Source: Bradyrhizobium symbiodeficiens (GTDB lineage: Bacteria > Pseudomonadota > Alphaproteobacteria > Rhizobiales > Xanthobacteraceae). From it: a stretch of DNA of 64,000 nucleotides. Below, in pieces: positions 27,227 through 36,502 of the stretch (the first letter of the stretch is position 1; every line of letters begins with the position of its first letter). The position numbers were made by a program, and so were the translations under genes. Below the pieces are notes generated by a model. That model did no database searches. It was not told the origin of the DNA and was given only the letters and a program-made list of their open reading frames with translations. Location of the stretch: NCBI RefSeq assembly GCF_002266465.3, contig NZ_CP029427.2:4404501-4468500 (forward strand), in the 5' to 3' direction.

Positions 27227-28375
27227 TCAGTGCACCGCCACCCATTCGCCCTTCTCGAGCCGACCGAGCGTCAACGCGCTCTGGTCGAGGCCGGTGTGGT
27301 CGTTGGCTCCGTAATTGTAGACGCCACGCGAGCCCGCGACGCCCTTGAGCTCTTCGATGGCACTGCGGAGTCCTTCCCGGAATTCGGCGGTCCCGGGTTC
27401 TCCCGTCTTGAGCGCCGCGGGCACGGCACGCTCGATCAGGAGCAGCGCGTCATAGGCGGAGCCCGCGAAGATGTTGCGGCTTCCCGGGCCGAACTTGGCC
27501 TCGTAGCGCTGAATGAATTCCAATGCGGCCCGCTTGGCGGGATGCTCATCCGGCAACGAGGCCGCCCCGACCGCCGGGCTCAGCGGCACGAAGATCCCGT
27601 CGCCCTGAGCGCCGGTCAGCTTACGAAAATCGCCGAAGGTCGCACCGAGCGTGCCGTACACCTTGCCCTCATATCCCTTTTCGCGAAGCTGGAGCAACGG
27701 CAGCGCCGCAGGCGCGCCGGAGGCTGCAATGAGAACGGCGTCGGGATTGGCGGCGACGATCTTGAGCACCTGCCCGCTGACGGTGGTGTCCGTGCGTGCA
27801 AATTTCTCGTCGGCAAGCAGCTTGATGCCATTGGCCGCAGACATGTCCGCGCCGACCTTGCTCCAGGCATCGCCGTAGGAATCGCCGAAGCCGATCAGGG
27901 CGAGCGTCTTGACGCCGTTCTTCTTCATGTGGGCGAACAACGGTGTCGCTTCGTGATCGTCGTTGGTGGTCGTCTTGAATATCCAGCGCTTGCGCGCATC
28001 GACCGGCGCGACCAGCGCGTTGACGGGCGCCAGGGTGATGACAGGAAGGCGGTATTCGACCGCCGGATCAATCACGGCAAAGGACCCTGGCGTCGTGGTC
28101 GGACCGACGAGGATGTCGATCTGGCTGCCTTGGAACAGTTTCCGCAGCGCCGCGACCGCCGCCGTGCTGTCCGAGGCTTCGTCGAGAAACAGATAGTTGA
28201 TCTTGTGTCCTGCAATTTCGGTCGCGCCAAAGCTGGTCCCGTTGCGCTCGGCATTGCCGATCGCCGCGGCCGGGCCGGTGGCAGACAGCAGAATTCCAAC
28301 ATTGATGTCCGCTGCCAGCGCCGGCGTCACCAACAGTCGGATCGCAAGACAGGCCGCTCCCGCGTATTTCAGCAT
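27227..28375 (-). CDS. Branched-chain-type ABC substrate-binding protein
   Basis: A 382-residue periplasmic binding protein of the LivJ/HAAT group with a signal peptide ending at ALAAD. The core starts NVGILLSATGPAAAIG, typical of the family. No permease or ATPase gene accompanies it. It is transcribed away from mhpA, with two operator-like palindromes in the gap, and upstream of the P450, so it probably captures an aromatic acid rather than an amino acid, as reported for several related rhizobial and Rhodopseudomonas proteins. Confidence 0.88.
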   Translation of the reverse strand: MLKYAGAACLAIRLLVTPALAADINVGILLSATGPAAAIGNAERNGTSFGATEIAGHKINYLFLDEASDSTAAVAALRKLFQGSQIDILVGPTTTPGSFAVIDPAVEYRLPVITLAPVNALVAPVDARKRWIFKTTTNDDHEATPLFAHMKKNGVKTLALIGFGDSYGDAWSKVGADMSAANGIKLLADEKFARTDTTVSGQVLKIVAANPDAVLIAASGAPAALPLLQLREKGYEGKVYGTLGATFGDFRKLTGAQGDGIFVPLSPAVGAASLPDEHPAKRAALEFIQRYEAKFGPGSRNIFAGSAYDALLLIERAVPAALKTGEPGTAEFREGLRSAIEELKGVAGSRGVYNYGANDHTGLDQSALTLGRLEKGEWVAVH

Positions 28376-28474
28376 CGTCGTTCCTCCGCGGCTGCCTCAT
28401 TCGACAACCTGCACTTTTTTTCCTGCCGTTAGGTAGCCGGGCCGAACCTGTTCAAGACAGCCTAATTGCCGAAA

Positions 28475-28491
28475 TGTCCGGCTGGCGGACA
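28475..28491. promoter_or_regulatory. Operator-like palindrome 1 before mhpA
   Basis: TGTCCG-N5-CGGACA, 17 bp with perfect 6-bp arms, in the gap between the divergent binding-protein gene and mhpA. The same pattern recurs 36 bp further on and, less perfectly, before the iclR gene at 33360. Confidence 0.6.
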
Positions 28492-28510
28492 GGGTCTGTT
28501 CGCAGCTCCT

Positions 28511-28527
28511 CGTCCGCAGGGCGGACA
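28511..28527. promoter_or_regulatory. Operator-like palindrome 2 before mhpA
   Basis: CGTCCG-N5-CGGACA, 17 bp, one outer-base mismatch compared with palindrome 1, centred 36 bp from it. The pair suggests cooperative binding of an IclR dimer-of-dimers, by inference. Confidence 0.6.
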
Positions 28528-28579
28528 CTTGGCGCGGCGCCGTTGATGCTGCGGCGCGGCTCGGCGAAGAGATACCCCC

Positions 28580-30088
28580 ATGCAAGATATATCCGCCCCT
28601 GAATATTATGACGTCGTGATCGTCGGCCGCGGGCCGGTCGGCGCCACGCTCGCCAATTTGCTCGGTCTTTGCGGCGTTCGCGCGCTGGTGCTCGAGCGCG
28701 AGGCGCGGACCTATCATTTGCCGCGTGCCGTGCATTTCGACGACGAATGCATGCGCGTGTTCCAGACCATCGGTCTCGCCGAGGCGATCCTGCCGCAGAC
28801 AATCCTCAGCCCCGGGATGCTGTTTCTGGATGCCGACGGCAAGATGCTGCTGGATTGGTCGCGGCCGCAAACCCCTACGCCGATGGGCTGGAATCTCAGC
28901 TACCGCTTTCACCAGCCCGACCTGGAGGACGTGCTGATCGGCGGCCTGGCCCGCTTTGCCCACGTCACCTTGCAGAGCCGCTGCGAGGTCTTCGCGCTCG
29001 ACCAGGACGAGCACGGCGTGCGCGTCCGCTACGAGGATCTCTCCAACGGCAAGCTGTGCGAGGTCCGCGCGGCCTATGTCATCGGCTGCGACGGCGCGCG
29101 TTCCCTGGTTCGCCGCTTCATCGGCTCCGGCATGGACGATCTCGGCTTCCACGAGCGCTGGCTCGTGATCGACGTGCTGCTCAAGCGCGCGCGCGAGGAC
29201 CTTGGCGACTACAGCATCCAGCATTGCAACCCCGCCCGGCCCGCGACTTACGTGCGCGGCACCGGAACGCGGAGGCGCTGGGAGATCACGGTGCTACCGC
29301 ATGAGGATTCCCAGGACGTTGCCCAGCCGGCGAAGGTGTGGGAGCTGCTGTCGCGTTGGGTCACGCCTGATGACGCCGCGCTCGAACGCGCCGCGGTCTA
29401 CACCTTTCATTCGGTGATCGCACAAAAATGGCGCAGCGGCCGATTGCTGCTGGCCGGCGATTCTGCGCACCAGACCCCGCCCTTCCTCGGCCAGGGCATG
29501 TGCGCCGGCATCCGCGATGCCGCCAACCTCGCCTGGAAGCTCGCCGCAATCATTCAGGGCGGCACCGCGCCCGATCTGCTCGACACCTACCAGAGCGAAC
29601 GTCAACCGCATGTGCGCGAGTTCATCGAGCTCGCCATCCGGCTCGGCGGCATCATCAACACAAGGGCGATCGAGGCTGGCCTCGCCGTGGGCGAAGCGCG
29701 TCCGAATGCGCCGGCTAAACTGGAGGTGAAAAAGCCCCTGCTTGGCCCTGGGCTGGCGCTGGCGGATCTGCCGCTGTCTCGCCATCTCGCTCCTCAATTC
29801 GTGCTCGGCCATGGAGAGCGCAGCGACGACCGCACCGGCTACCGCCACGTGCTGCTCGTCGAGACCACGGTCGCCCTGCCGTCGCGCCCCGCTCTGGCGC
29901 GGGCCGGAATCGAGATCCTCACTGTCGACGATGCCAAGGGCATCGGCGACTGGCTGCGCGAACACGGCATCATCGCCGCACTGGTTGGTCCCGACCGCTA
30001 CATCCGCGGCACCGCCCGCAACGAGATCGAGCTCGAACGACTCGCTGCCGCCGCCATTCCCCCCAACCCTGTGCCGTCCGCGGCGTGA
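28580..30088 (+). CDS. mhpA: MhpA-type FAD hydroxylase
   Basis: A 502-residue class A flavoprotein monooxygenase of the 3-(3-hydroxyphenyl)propionate hydroxylase group, which adds a hydroxyl ortho to a phenol using NAD(P)H and O2. The FAD loop is VVIVGRGPVGATLANLL, the DG motif YVIGCDGARS, and the second FAD motif LAGDSAHQTPPFLGQGM. The ribosome site is weak. It heads an operon with FAH hydrolase (gap 15 bp) and a binding protein (43 bp). An extradiol dioxygenase that could cleave its product lies 3.6 kb away. Confidence 0.88.
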   Translation: MQDISAPEYYDVVIVGRGPVGATLANLLGLCGVRALVLEREARTYHLPRAVHFDDECMRVFQTIGLAEAILPQTILSPGMLFLDADGKMLLDWSRPQTPTPMGWNLSYRFHQPDLEDVLIGGLARFAHVTLQSRCEVFALDQDEHGVRVRYEDLSNGKLCEVRAAYVIGCDGARSLVRRFIGSGMDDLGFHERWLVIDVLLKRAREDLGDYSIQHCNPARPATYVRGTGTRRRWEITVLPHEDSQDVAQPAKVWELLSRWVTPDDAALERAAVYTFHSVIAQKWRSGRLLLAGDSAHQTPPFLGQGMCAGIRDAANLAWKLAAIIQGGTAPDLLDTYQSERQPHVREFIELAIRLGGIINTRAIEAGLAVGEARPNAPAKLEVKKPLLGPGLALADLPLSRHLAPQFVLGHGERSDDRTGYRHVLLVETTVALPSRPALARAGIEILTVDDAKGIGDWLREHGIIAALVGPDRYIRGTARNEIELERLAAAAIPPNPVPSAA

Positions 30089-30103
30089 TCTGAAGGATAC
30101 CCC

Positions 30104-30955
30104 ATGAAGCTGCTCTCTTTCATCGCCGACGGCCGCGCCTCCTTCGGCGCCGTCAAGGACAACGGTGTCGTCGATCTCGGCGCGCGCATGGCGCCCTGCA
30201 CCTCGCTGCGGCAGCTGCTCGAAGCCGGTCGCCTCGCCGAGGCGGCGAAGCTGGTCGCATCCACCGCGCCTGACCATCCGTTCGACAAGATCAGCTTCGC
30301 CCCCGTGATACCCGATCCCGGCAAGATCATCTGCGTCGGCCTGAACTACCGCGATCACGTCGCCGAGACCGGACGCACCGTCACCGAGAAGCCGGCGCTG
30401 TTCGTGCGCTTTCCCTGCAGCCAGGTCGGCCATCTCCAGCCGATCGTGAAGCCTGGGGTGAGCGACGATTTCGATTATGAAGGCGAGCTCGCGCTGGTGA
30501 TCGGCAAGCAGGGCCGGCACATCCCGGCCGGCCACGCGCTCGATCACATCGCCGGCTATTCCTGCTACAACGAGGGCAGCATCCGCGACTGGCAACGCCA
30601 CACCAGCCAGTTCCTCTCCGGCAAGACCTTCGCGGAGAGCGGCAGCTTCGGTCCGTGGCTGGTGACGGCGGACGAGATTCCCGATCCCTCCAAGCTCAGC
30701 TTGCAGACGCGCCTCAACGGCACCGTGGTGCAGAACACCACCACCGACCTCCTGATCACCGCGATCCCCGAGCTGATCGCCTACATCTCCACGATCTGCC
30801 CGCTCGTCCCCGGCGACGTCATCGTGACGGGCACGCCGGGCGGCGTCGGCGCCAAGCGCACGCCGCCGCTGTGGATGCGTCCCGGCGACACCGTCGAGGT
30901 CGAAATCTCGGGCATCGGAACCTTGCGCAACAAGGTCGTCGCCGAACCGGCCTGA
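30104..30955 (+). CDS. Fumarylacetoacetate hydrolase-family protein
   Basis: A 283-residue FAH-family enzyme, which splits C-C bonds of beta-diketo or acylpyruvate compounds using Mg2+. The N-terminal cap (MKLLSFIADGRASFGAV) precedes the core, with ICVGLNYRDHVAE, acidic metal ligands in FDYEGELALVIG, and VTGTPGGVGAKRTPP. In this operon it probably handles a later intermediate after ring opening, as acylpyruvate hydrolase or in the role of oxopentenoate hydratase/decarboxylase relatives. No MhpC-type hydrolase is in the window. Confidence 0.88.
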   Translation: MKLLSFIADGRASFGAVKDNGVVDLGARMAPCTSLRQLLEAGRLAEAAKLVASTAPDHPFDKISFAPVIPDPGKIICVGLNYRDHVAETGRTVTEKPALFVRFPCSQVGHLQPIVKPGVSDDFDYEGELALVIGKQGRHIPAGHALDHIAGYSCYNEGSIRDWQRHTSQFLSGKTFAESGSFGPWLVTADEIPDPSKLSLQTRLNGTVVQNTTTDLLITAIPELIAYISTICPLVPGDVIVTGTPGGVGAKRTPPLWMRPGDTVEVEISGIGTLRNKVVAEPA

Positions 30956-30998
30956 CCAAATCCTCGAACAATCAAAAACGACAAAACCGGGAAACGCC

Positions 30999-32210
30999 AT
31001 GGCCAACCTCCGCACGACATCCGCCGCCACCCTGCTGGTCACGCTGGCGCTCGCAGGCCCGCCTGCGCGCGCCGAGATCAAGGGCGATGCCATCCGCATC
31101 GGCGTGCTCACCGACATGAACGGTGTGTTCGCAACCGCGATGGGCCCGGGCTCGGTCGAGGCCGCGCGGATGGCCGCGGAGGAGTTCGGCGGCAAGATCA
31201 ACGGCAAGCTGATCGAGATCCTGCAGGCCGATCACCAGAACAAGCCGGATCTTGCGGCCTCGCTCGCCCGCAAATGGTTCAGTGAGGGTGTGCAGGCCAT
31301 CGCCGACGGCGGCAGCTCCGGCGCCGCGCTCGCGGTGCAGGAGCTGGTGCGCGGTAACGGCAAGATATTCCTCGTCTCCGGCGCCGGTGCCAACCAGCTC
31401 ACCGACGAGGCCTGTGCACCGACCAGCGTGCAATGGACCCAGGACGCCTATTCCACGGCGACTGCCGTCGTCTCCGGCATCATGCAGACCAGCAAGGAGC
31501 CGTGGTTCTTCATCACCGGTGATTATGCCTTCGGCCATTCGATCGAGGCGACGGCACGCGCGCGCATCGGCGAGCTCGGCGGCAAGGTCGCAGGCAGCGT
31601 CAAGGCGCAGCTCGGCACCCCCGACTATTCATCGTTCCTGCTTCAGGCGCAGTCCTCGGGCGCCAAGATCCTCGCGATCAACGTCGCCGGCGACAATGCC
31701 ACCGCGATCAAGCAGGCGGAGGAATTCGGCCTCGCGGCGCAAGGCATGAAGATCGTGCCGATGTCGTTCCAGAACGTCGATATCGCAGCGGTCGGGCTGA
31801 AGGCGACGCGCGGCGATCTCATCGTCACCTCGTTCTTCGAGGACGTCTCGCCGGCCGCCCGGAAATTCTCCGACGCCTTCTATGCGCGTCGCAAGGCGAT
31901 GCCCTCGCAGATCCAGGCCGGCGTCTATTCCGCCGTGCGCCATTATCTGCAAGCCATCAAGGACACCGATTCCGACGACAGCGCAGCCGTGATGGCGAAG
32001 ATGAAGGCGACGCCGGTGTCGGATGCCTACACGCCCAAAGGCCACATCCGCGAGGACCAGCGCATGGTGCACGACCTCTACCTGGTGCAGGTCAAGACGC
32101 CCGAGGAATCCAAAGGCCCCTGGGATTTCGTCAAGCTGGTCGCGACGATCCCGCCCGACCAGGCCTTCCGTCCGCTCGACCGCAGCAAGTGCGGTTTGGT
32201 GGGGAAGTAG
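30999..32210 (+). CDS. ABC substrate-binding protein, HAAT type
   Basis: A 403-residue periplasmic binding protein with signal peptide (cleavage near ARAEI) and a Peripla_BP_6 core beginning IRIGVLTDMNG. Like the one at 27227 it lacks linked permease genes. It is the third gene of the mhpA operon and ends in a hairpin. Uptake of an aromatic carboxylate degraded by this operon is the likely role. Confidence 0.87.
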   Translation: MANLRTTSAATLLVTLALAGPPARAEIKGDAIRIGVLTDMNGVFATAMGPGSVEAARMAAEEFGGKINGKLIEILQADHQNKPDLAASLARKWFSEGVQAIADGGSSGAALAVQELVRGNGKIFLVSGAGANQLTDEACAPTSVQWTQDAYSTATAVVSGIMQTSKEPWFFITGDYAFGHSIEATARARIGELGGKVAGSVKAQLGTPDYSSFLLQAQSSGAKILAINVAGDNATAIKQAEEFGLAAQGMKIVPMSFQNVDIAAVGLKATRGDLIVTSFFEDVSPAARKFSDAFYARRKAMPSQIQAGVYSAVRHYLQAIKDTDSDDSAAVMAKMKATPVSDAYTPKGHIREDQRMVHDLYLVQVKTPEESKGPWDFVKLVATIPPDQAFRPLDRSKCGLVGK

Positions 32211-32211
32211 A

Positions 32212-32255
32212 GCGTTTTCAAGCGAAGTAGATACCGGTTCGCGTGAAGAAAACGC
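32212..32255. repeat. Short conserved intergenic repeat
   Basis: GCGTTTTC (32212-32219) and GAAAACGC (32248-32255) flank a CGAAGTAGATACCGGTTCGC-type core. I remember near-identical sequences at many places in Bradyrhizobium and Rhodopseudomonas intergenic DNA, so this is probably a dispersed repeat. It starts 2 bp after the binding-protein stop. Confidence 0.6.
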
Positions 32256-32268
32256 GTTAAACTAACAC

Positions 32269-32301
32269 CTGAAGCACCATTCCGTCGGAACGGTGCTTCA
32301 G
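32269..32301. terminator. Hairpin between convergent genes
   Basis: CTGAAGCACC and GGTGCTTCAG, extended inward by TTCC/GGAA around a 3-base loop with one internal mismatch, form a stem between the convergent genes ending at 32210 and 32305. Confidence 0.65.
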
Positions 32302-32304
32302 CGC

Positions 32305-33147
32305 TCAGGCCAGATACTGCACCACATAACCTTGCATCGCATAGAGCGCGCAGAGCGCCAGGCTCGACCACACCGCGGCGCTGAAATACAGGAACATCCA
32401 GGTCAGCTCGCCCTTCCAATGGGCGATGTCGTGGGTCACCACCCAGCGCGTCGAGACGTCGTGCAGGCCTTCGAGGAAGCCAAGGAACCTGTTGCCCTCG
32501 GCGTGCCCGGCCCGCCAGCGGCTGAGATACATGGGAACGTCGACGGTGACGAGGAAGGCGAGGAAGCAGGCGATGCCGACGATGCCCGACATCAGCGCCC
32601 AGCGCACCACGCCCTGGAATTCCGGCATCAGGCGGCACAGCGCGAGGCCCGCGAGGAAGAAAGTCACCGCCCACAGCGAGTTCTCGATCGCGTTGTAGAG
32701 AAAATTCGTCGTCACCACCGCGTACCAGGAGAAGCACTCCGCGATGATGATGATGGGCACGATCACGAGCGCGATGTTCACCGCGGTCTCCGCGCCCGTC
32801 ATCTTGCCGAGCTGATGCAGGATGATGGCCCATTGCGCGACGAAGCAGAGTTCGGCCACGGTCGCGACGGTGCGGCCGACGACGACGCTCGACAGCCAGG
32901 TGTCGAACAGGCAGATGCGCTGCACGTCGGCGCGCGGCAGGAACGAGCGGAACGCGCAGCCGAATACATAGCCGGCGCACAGCAGCAACATCAGCCCGAT
33001 GTCCGAGCCGCCGCTGAGGCTGCCCGCAGGCGTCGGGTAGAATTCGCGGTACAGCATGAACCACACCAGGATGTTGGCGCCGCTCACGAGCGTGAGGGAT
33101 CCCCACCACCACGCGAGGGGATTTGACCGCGCCTGCCACTGCAACAT
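32305..33147 (-). CDS. Polytopic membrane protein, unknown
   Basis: A 280-residue integral membrane protein with about seven or eight hydrophobic helices, rich in aromatic residues. I do not recognise a named family; the charged loops (WRAGHAEGNRF, EGLHDVSTRWVVTHDIAHWKGE) show two His-containing stretches that could bind metal or heme. It is divergent from the second iclR gene and convergent with the mhpA operon. Link to aromatic metabolism is positional only. Confidence 0.65.
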   Translation of the reverse strand: MLQWQARSNPLAWWWGSLTLVSGANILVWFMLYREFYPTPAGSLSGGSDIGLMLLLCAGYVFGCAFRSFLPRADVQRICLFDTWLSSVVVGRTVATVAELCFVAQWAIILHQLGKMTGAETAVNIALVIVPIIIIAECFSWYAVVTTNFLYNAIENSLWAVTFFLAGLALCRLMPEFQGVVRWALMSGIVGIACFLAFLVTVDVPMYLSRWRAGHAEGNRFLGFLEGLHDVSTRWVVTHDIAHWKGELTWMFLYFSAAVWSSLALCALYAMQGYVVQYLA

Positions 33148-33282
33148 GAACCGCTCCGAAAATTATCGATCTGACATGTCGTCGTAATAATCTTGTCACA
33201 GGAAGACATGCAATCACGACAAAAATCCGTGTGTTGGGCCCGCTCGGCGCGTCCTCCAACGGAAATATCGACGCGATATTGG

Positions 33283-33299
33283 TGTCCACATATCGGACA
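33283..33299. promoter_or_regulatory. Operator-like palindrome before iclR 2
   Basis: TGTCCA-N5-CGGACA, 17 bp, has 5-bp perfect arms (TGTCC/GGACA) and the same spacing as the two palindromes before mhpA. It lies 61 bp before the iclR start. Confidence 0.5.
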
Positions 33300-33359
33300 A
33301 TTTTTTGATTTCTGTCGAATTTATTGGACAGACCCAATTTCGCCGTCTGATATTCGGGA

Positions 33360-34244
33360 ATGGCCCCGAGAGATCTATCCAGACCGCGACATCCGCCCTC
33401 CTCCGCCGCCGCAGTGCTGGCGGAAAGCGTCGATGACGCCGCCTTCGCCACGACGCTGGCAAAGGGGCTGGTCGTGCTCGAGGCGTTCAAGGCCGGAAGC
33501 ACATTGCTGGGCAACATGGAGCTGTCGACACTGACGGGCATCCCGCGGCCGACGGTGGCGCGGCTGACCCACACGCTGGCCGAGCTCGGCTACCTCCGCT
33601 ACGACGCCGAGCGGGCCAAGTACCGCGTCGGTGCGCGGGCGCTGCGGATCGCCCATCCGCTGCTTGCCGGAATGCAATTCCGCCAGATGGCGCGGCCCAT
33701 GATGCAGGAACTGGCGCTCAGCGTCCGCGGCACGGTCTCGATCGGCCTGCTCGACGCGACATCGATGATCTATGTCGAGACCGCGCGCTCCGGCGACGTC
33801 GGGCCGCACGCGCCCGACATCGGCATGCCGATTCCCGTAGTGATGACCGCCATGGGACGCGCCGCGGCAGCGACCTTGCCGCCGGCCGATTCAGAGCGGC
33901 TCGAACGGATCATCGCCGCCGAAGACGGCGAGCTGTGGTCGGCGTTTCGCGACAAATACCGGGCCGGCATCGCGCAATGCAAAAGCCGCGGCTTCGCCAC
34001 CTGCTGGGGCGAGTACATGGCCTCGATCCATGCCGTTGCCGCGCCGCTGTTTCACGCGGGCGAATCGAGGCAGTCGTTCTCGATCAATTGCGGCATCCCC
34101 GCCTTCCGGCTCCAGCCGGGCCAGCTCGAGGCCGAGATCGGTCCGCGCATCGCCGCGCTCGCCGACAGCATCCGCGCCATCGTCGGACAGGCAGAGCTCG
34201 CGCCGCCGCGCAAGGCCAGGAAAATCACGAGCGGCAGGGCATAA
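33360..34244 (+). CDS. IclR-family transcriptional regulator
   Basis: A 294-residue IclR regulator with an unusually long, Pro/Ala-rich N-terminal extension of about 30 residues before the winged helix (ATTLAKGLVVLEAF then TGIPRPTVARLTHTLAELGY). The effector domain carries VVMTAMGRAAAA and FATCWGEYM. It is 1 bp from the CoA transferase gene, so they form an operon. The palindrome in its own promoter matches those before mhpA, hinting that this protein, not the MhpR-like one, controls mhpA. Confidence 0.9.
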   Translation: MAPRDLSRPRHPPSSAAAVLAESVDDAAFATTLAKGLVVLEAFKAGSTLLGNMELSTLTGIPRPTVARLTHTLAELGYLRYDAERAKYRVGARALRIAHPLLAGMQFRQMARPMMQELALSVRGTVSIGLLDATSMIYVETARSGDVGPHAPDIGMPIPVVMTAMGRAAAATLPPADSERLERIIAAEDGELWSAFRDKYRAGIAQCKSRGFATCWGEYMASIHAVAAPLFHAGESRQSFSINCGIPAFRLQPGQLEAEIGPRIAALADSIRAIVGQAELAPPRKARKITSGRA

Positions 34245-34245
34245 G

Positions 34246-35442
34246 ATGGCTGGTCCGCTCGAAGGTTTGAAGGTTCTCGATATCGCAACCATCATCGCCG
34301 CGCCCTTTGCCGCGACGCTGCTGGCCGACTACGGCGCCGACGTCCTCAAGATCGAGATGCCCGGGAACGGTGACGGCGTACGCTCGTTTCCGCCGTTCAA
34401 GGACGGCAAGCCGCTGTGGTGGAAGGCGGCCAATCGCAACAAGAAGTTCGTCACGCTCGATCTGCGCATGCCGGACGGACTTGCACTGTTCAAGCAGCTG
34501 CTTCCTCGCTTCGACGTGCTGATCGAGAATTTCCGTCCGGGAACGCTCGATCGCTGGGGCCTGTCGAGTGAGGTACTGTGGTCGATCCAGCCGCGCCTCG
34601 TGATCCTGCGCGCCACCGCCTTCGGGCAGGACGGGCCCTATCGCGAGCGGCCCGGCTTTGCCCGCATCTTCGAGGCCATGGGCGGGCTCACCTACATCAC
34701 TGGCGAGAGCGACGGCGAACCGACCCATCCGGGATACCCGATCGGGGATTCGATCGGCGGCCTGTTCGGCGCCGTCGGCGTGCTCGCAGCGCTGTGGAAA
34801 CGGGCGCGCGACCCCGATGCGCCCGGCGAGGAGATCGACCTTTCGCTGACGGAGGCGACCTTCCGCCTGCTCGACGTCCTCGCCATCGAGCACGACCAGC
34901 TCGGCACCGTTCGCAGCCGGATCGGCAATGCCAACGGCTATTCGGCGCCGGCCGCCGTGTTCCGCACCAGCGACGATCACTGGGTGACGCTGGCAGGGTC
35001 GACCAACGCGCTGTTTGCCGCGAACTGCCGGGCGATCGAACGGCCCGACCTGATCACCGACCCGCGCTTTGCCAGCAACGACCGGCGCGTCGCGCACGCT
35101 TCCGAGCTCAACGGCATCTTCGCCGGCTGGTGTGCCGCCCATCCCCTCGAAATGGTCCTCGCGCGATTCAATGCCGCGCAGGGCACGCTCGCTCCGATCT
35201 ATTCGATCGACCAGATCGCCGACGACCCGCAGGTGAAAGCGCGCGAGGTCATCACCCGCGTCCCCGACCGGGATTTCGGCACGGTTGCGATGGCCAACGT
35301 CGTTCCGCGTTTCACCAATGATCCCGCGCAAATGCGCCACGCCGCCGGCAACGTCGGCCAGGACAACGACGAGGTGTTTCGCAACTGGCTCGGCCTTTCC
35401 GACCAAGAGGTCGAAAGGCTCACCGAGCGAAAGGTGATCTGA
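34246..35442 (+). CDS. CaiB/BaiF-family CoA transferase
   Basis: A 398-residue class III CoA transferase, moving CoA between carboxylates by way of an aspartyl thioester. Recognisable are the opening LEGLKVLDIATIIAAPFAAT, the ADYGADVLKIE strand, NRNKKFVTLDLR, LIENFRPGTLDRWG and the region around GYPIGDSIGGLFG that holds the catalytic Asp. It begins just after the iclR stop and is followed by two binding-protein genes, so it probably activates an imported acid to its CoA ester. Confidence 0.92.
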   Translation: MAGPLEGLKVLDIATIIAAPFAATLLADYGADVLKIEMPGNGDGVRSFPPFKDGKPLWWKAANRNKKFVTLDLRMPDGLALFKQLLPRFDVLIENFRPGTLDRWGLSSEVLWSIQPRLVILRATAFGQDGPYRERPGFARIFEAMGGLTYITGESDGEPTHPGYPIGDSIGGLFGAVGVLAALWKRARDPDAPGEEIDLSLTEATFRLLDVLAIEHDQLGTVRSRIGNANGYSAPAAVFRTSDDHWVTLAGSTNALFAANCRAIERPDLITDPRFASNDRRVAHASELNGIFAGWCAAHPLEMVLARFNAAQGTLAPIYSIDQIADDPQVKAREVITRVPDRDFGTVAMANVVPRFTNDPAQMRHAAGNVGQDNDEVFRNWLGLSDQEVERLTERKVI

Positions 35443-35496
35443 GCACAACAACAAGACCAATAAAAAGCAGACAAGAAAATAGGGAGGAAGAAGACA

Positions 35497-36483
35497 GTGA
35501 CATCATTCAAGGTCACACGCAGAACCCTGCTGGGCACGCTCGCAGGCGGACTGGTCGCGGGCTCGAGCCTGACGGCCCAGGCCGAAGACGCATGGCCGAC
35601 GCGCCTGGTACGGCTGATCTCGCCCTATGGACCCGGCGGCTCCAACGACATCTCGCTGCGCCTGCTGGCCGAAGAGTTCGGCCGCAGCTTGCGCCAGCAG
35701 TTCATCGTCGAGAACAAGCCGGGTGCCGGCACCCGCATCGCCAACGACATGGTCGCCCATGCACCGGGCGACGGCTACACCCTTCTCTACGTCGCGGCCC
35801 CCTACGCGACCGCCGAGGCGCTGTTCGGCAAGCTGACCTATGACCGCAAGGATCTGCAGCCGATCGCGATGGTCGTGGTCGCGCCGCTGTTCCTCATCAT
35901 CAGCGCCGATGCGCCGTTCAAGACGCTCCCCGAGCTGATCGCCTATGGCAAGTCGAAACCGGACGGGCTGACCTTCGCCTCTCCCGGCGCCGGCTCGCAG
36001 CCGCACCTCGCCGGAGAGCTGCTGTTCCGCGACGCCGGGGTCAAGGGTCTCAACATCCCGTTCCGGGGCGATGCCGCCTCCTACACCGAACTGCTCGCCG
36101 GCCGCGTCGACGCCACGCTGACGGCGCTGCCGACCGCCCTGCCCTATATCCAGAGCGGCAAGTTCACCGTGCTCGGCGTCGCCTCGGCCGAGCGCAGCGC
36201 GCTCTATCCGCAGGCCCTGACCCTGCGCGAGCAGGGCTTTCCCAACGTGGCCGCCGCGGGCTGGTACGGCTTCATGGCGCCCGCCACGACGCCGCGCGCG
36301 ATCGTCGACAAATTCCAGGCCGAGATTTTGCGCGCGCTCGCCGAGCCAGCGATCAAGGACAAGCTGACCGCCCAGGGCCTCGAAGTGCGTGCCGGCACCG
36401 GGGCCGAGTTCGGCCAGTTCATCGACGCCGAGACCAAGAAATGGACCAAGCTGATCCGCGATGCTGGTCTCAAGGGCGAATGA
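35497..36483 (+). CDS. Bug-family tripartite tricarboxylate binding protein
   Basis: A 328-residue periplasmic solute receptor of the Bug (TctC-like) family. The N-terminus has a twin-arginine-like signal (TRRTLLGTLAGGLVA), then the domain typical of the family: RLVRLISPYGPGGSNDISLRL and FIVENKPGAGTRIAN. The start is GTG with GGGAGGAAG upstream. The membrane components TctA/TctB are not present here, a common state for Bug receptors. It is part of the iclR-CoA transferase operon. Confidence 0.92.
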   Translation: MTSFKVTRRTLLGTLAGGLVAGSSLTAQAEDAWPTRLVRLISPYGPGGSNDISLRLLAEEFGRSLRQQFIVENKPGAGTRIANDMVAHAPGDGYTLLYVAAPYATAEALFGKLTYDRKDLQPIAMVVVAPLFLIISADAPFKTLPELIAYGKSKPDGLTFASPGAGSQPHLAGELLFRDAGVKGLNIPFRGDAASYTELLAGRVDATLTALPTALPYIQSGKFTVLGVASAERSALYPQALTLREQGFPNVAAAGWYGFMAPATTPRAIVDKFQAEILRALAEPAIKDKLTAQGLEVRAGTGAEFGQFIDAETKKWTKLIRDAGLKGE

Positions 36484-36502
36484 CAATCGGGAAGGACCGG
36501 AC

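Noticed and set aside
27196..27228. Three GCATGCCTC-like direct repeats with 12-bp spacing at the end of the binding-protein gene
   Set aside because: Only three short imperfect copies, part in coding sequence; not a CRISPR and probably chance.
26309..28432. Long plus-strand frame opposite the P450 and binding protein
   Set aside because: Spans two convincing genes and has no domain.
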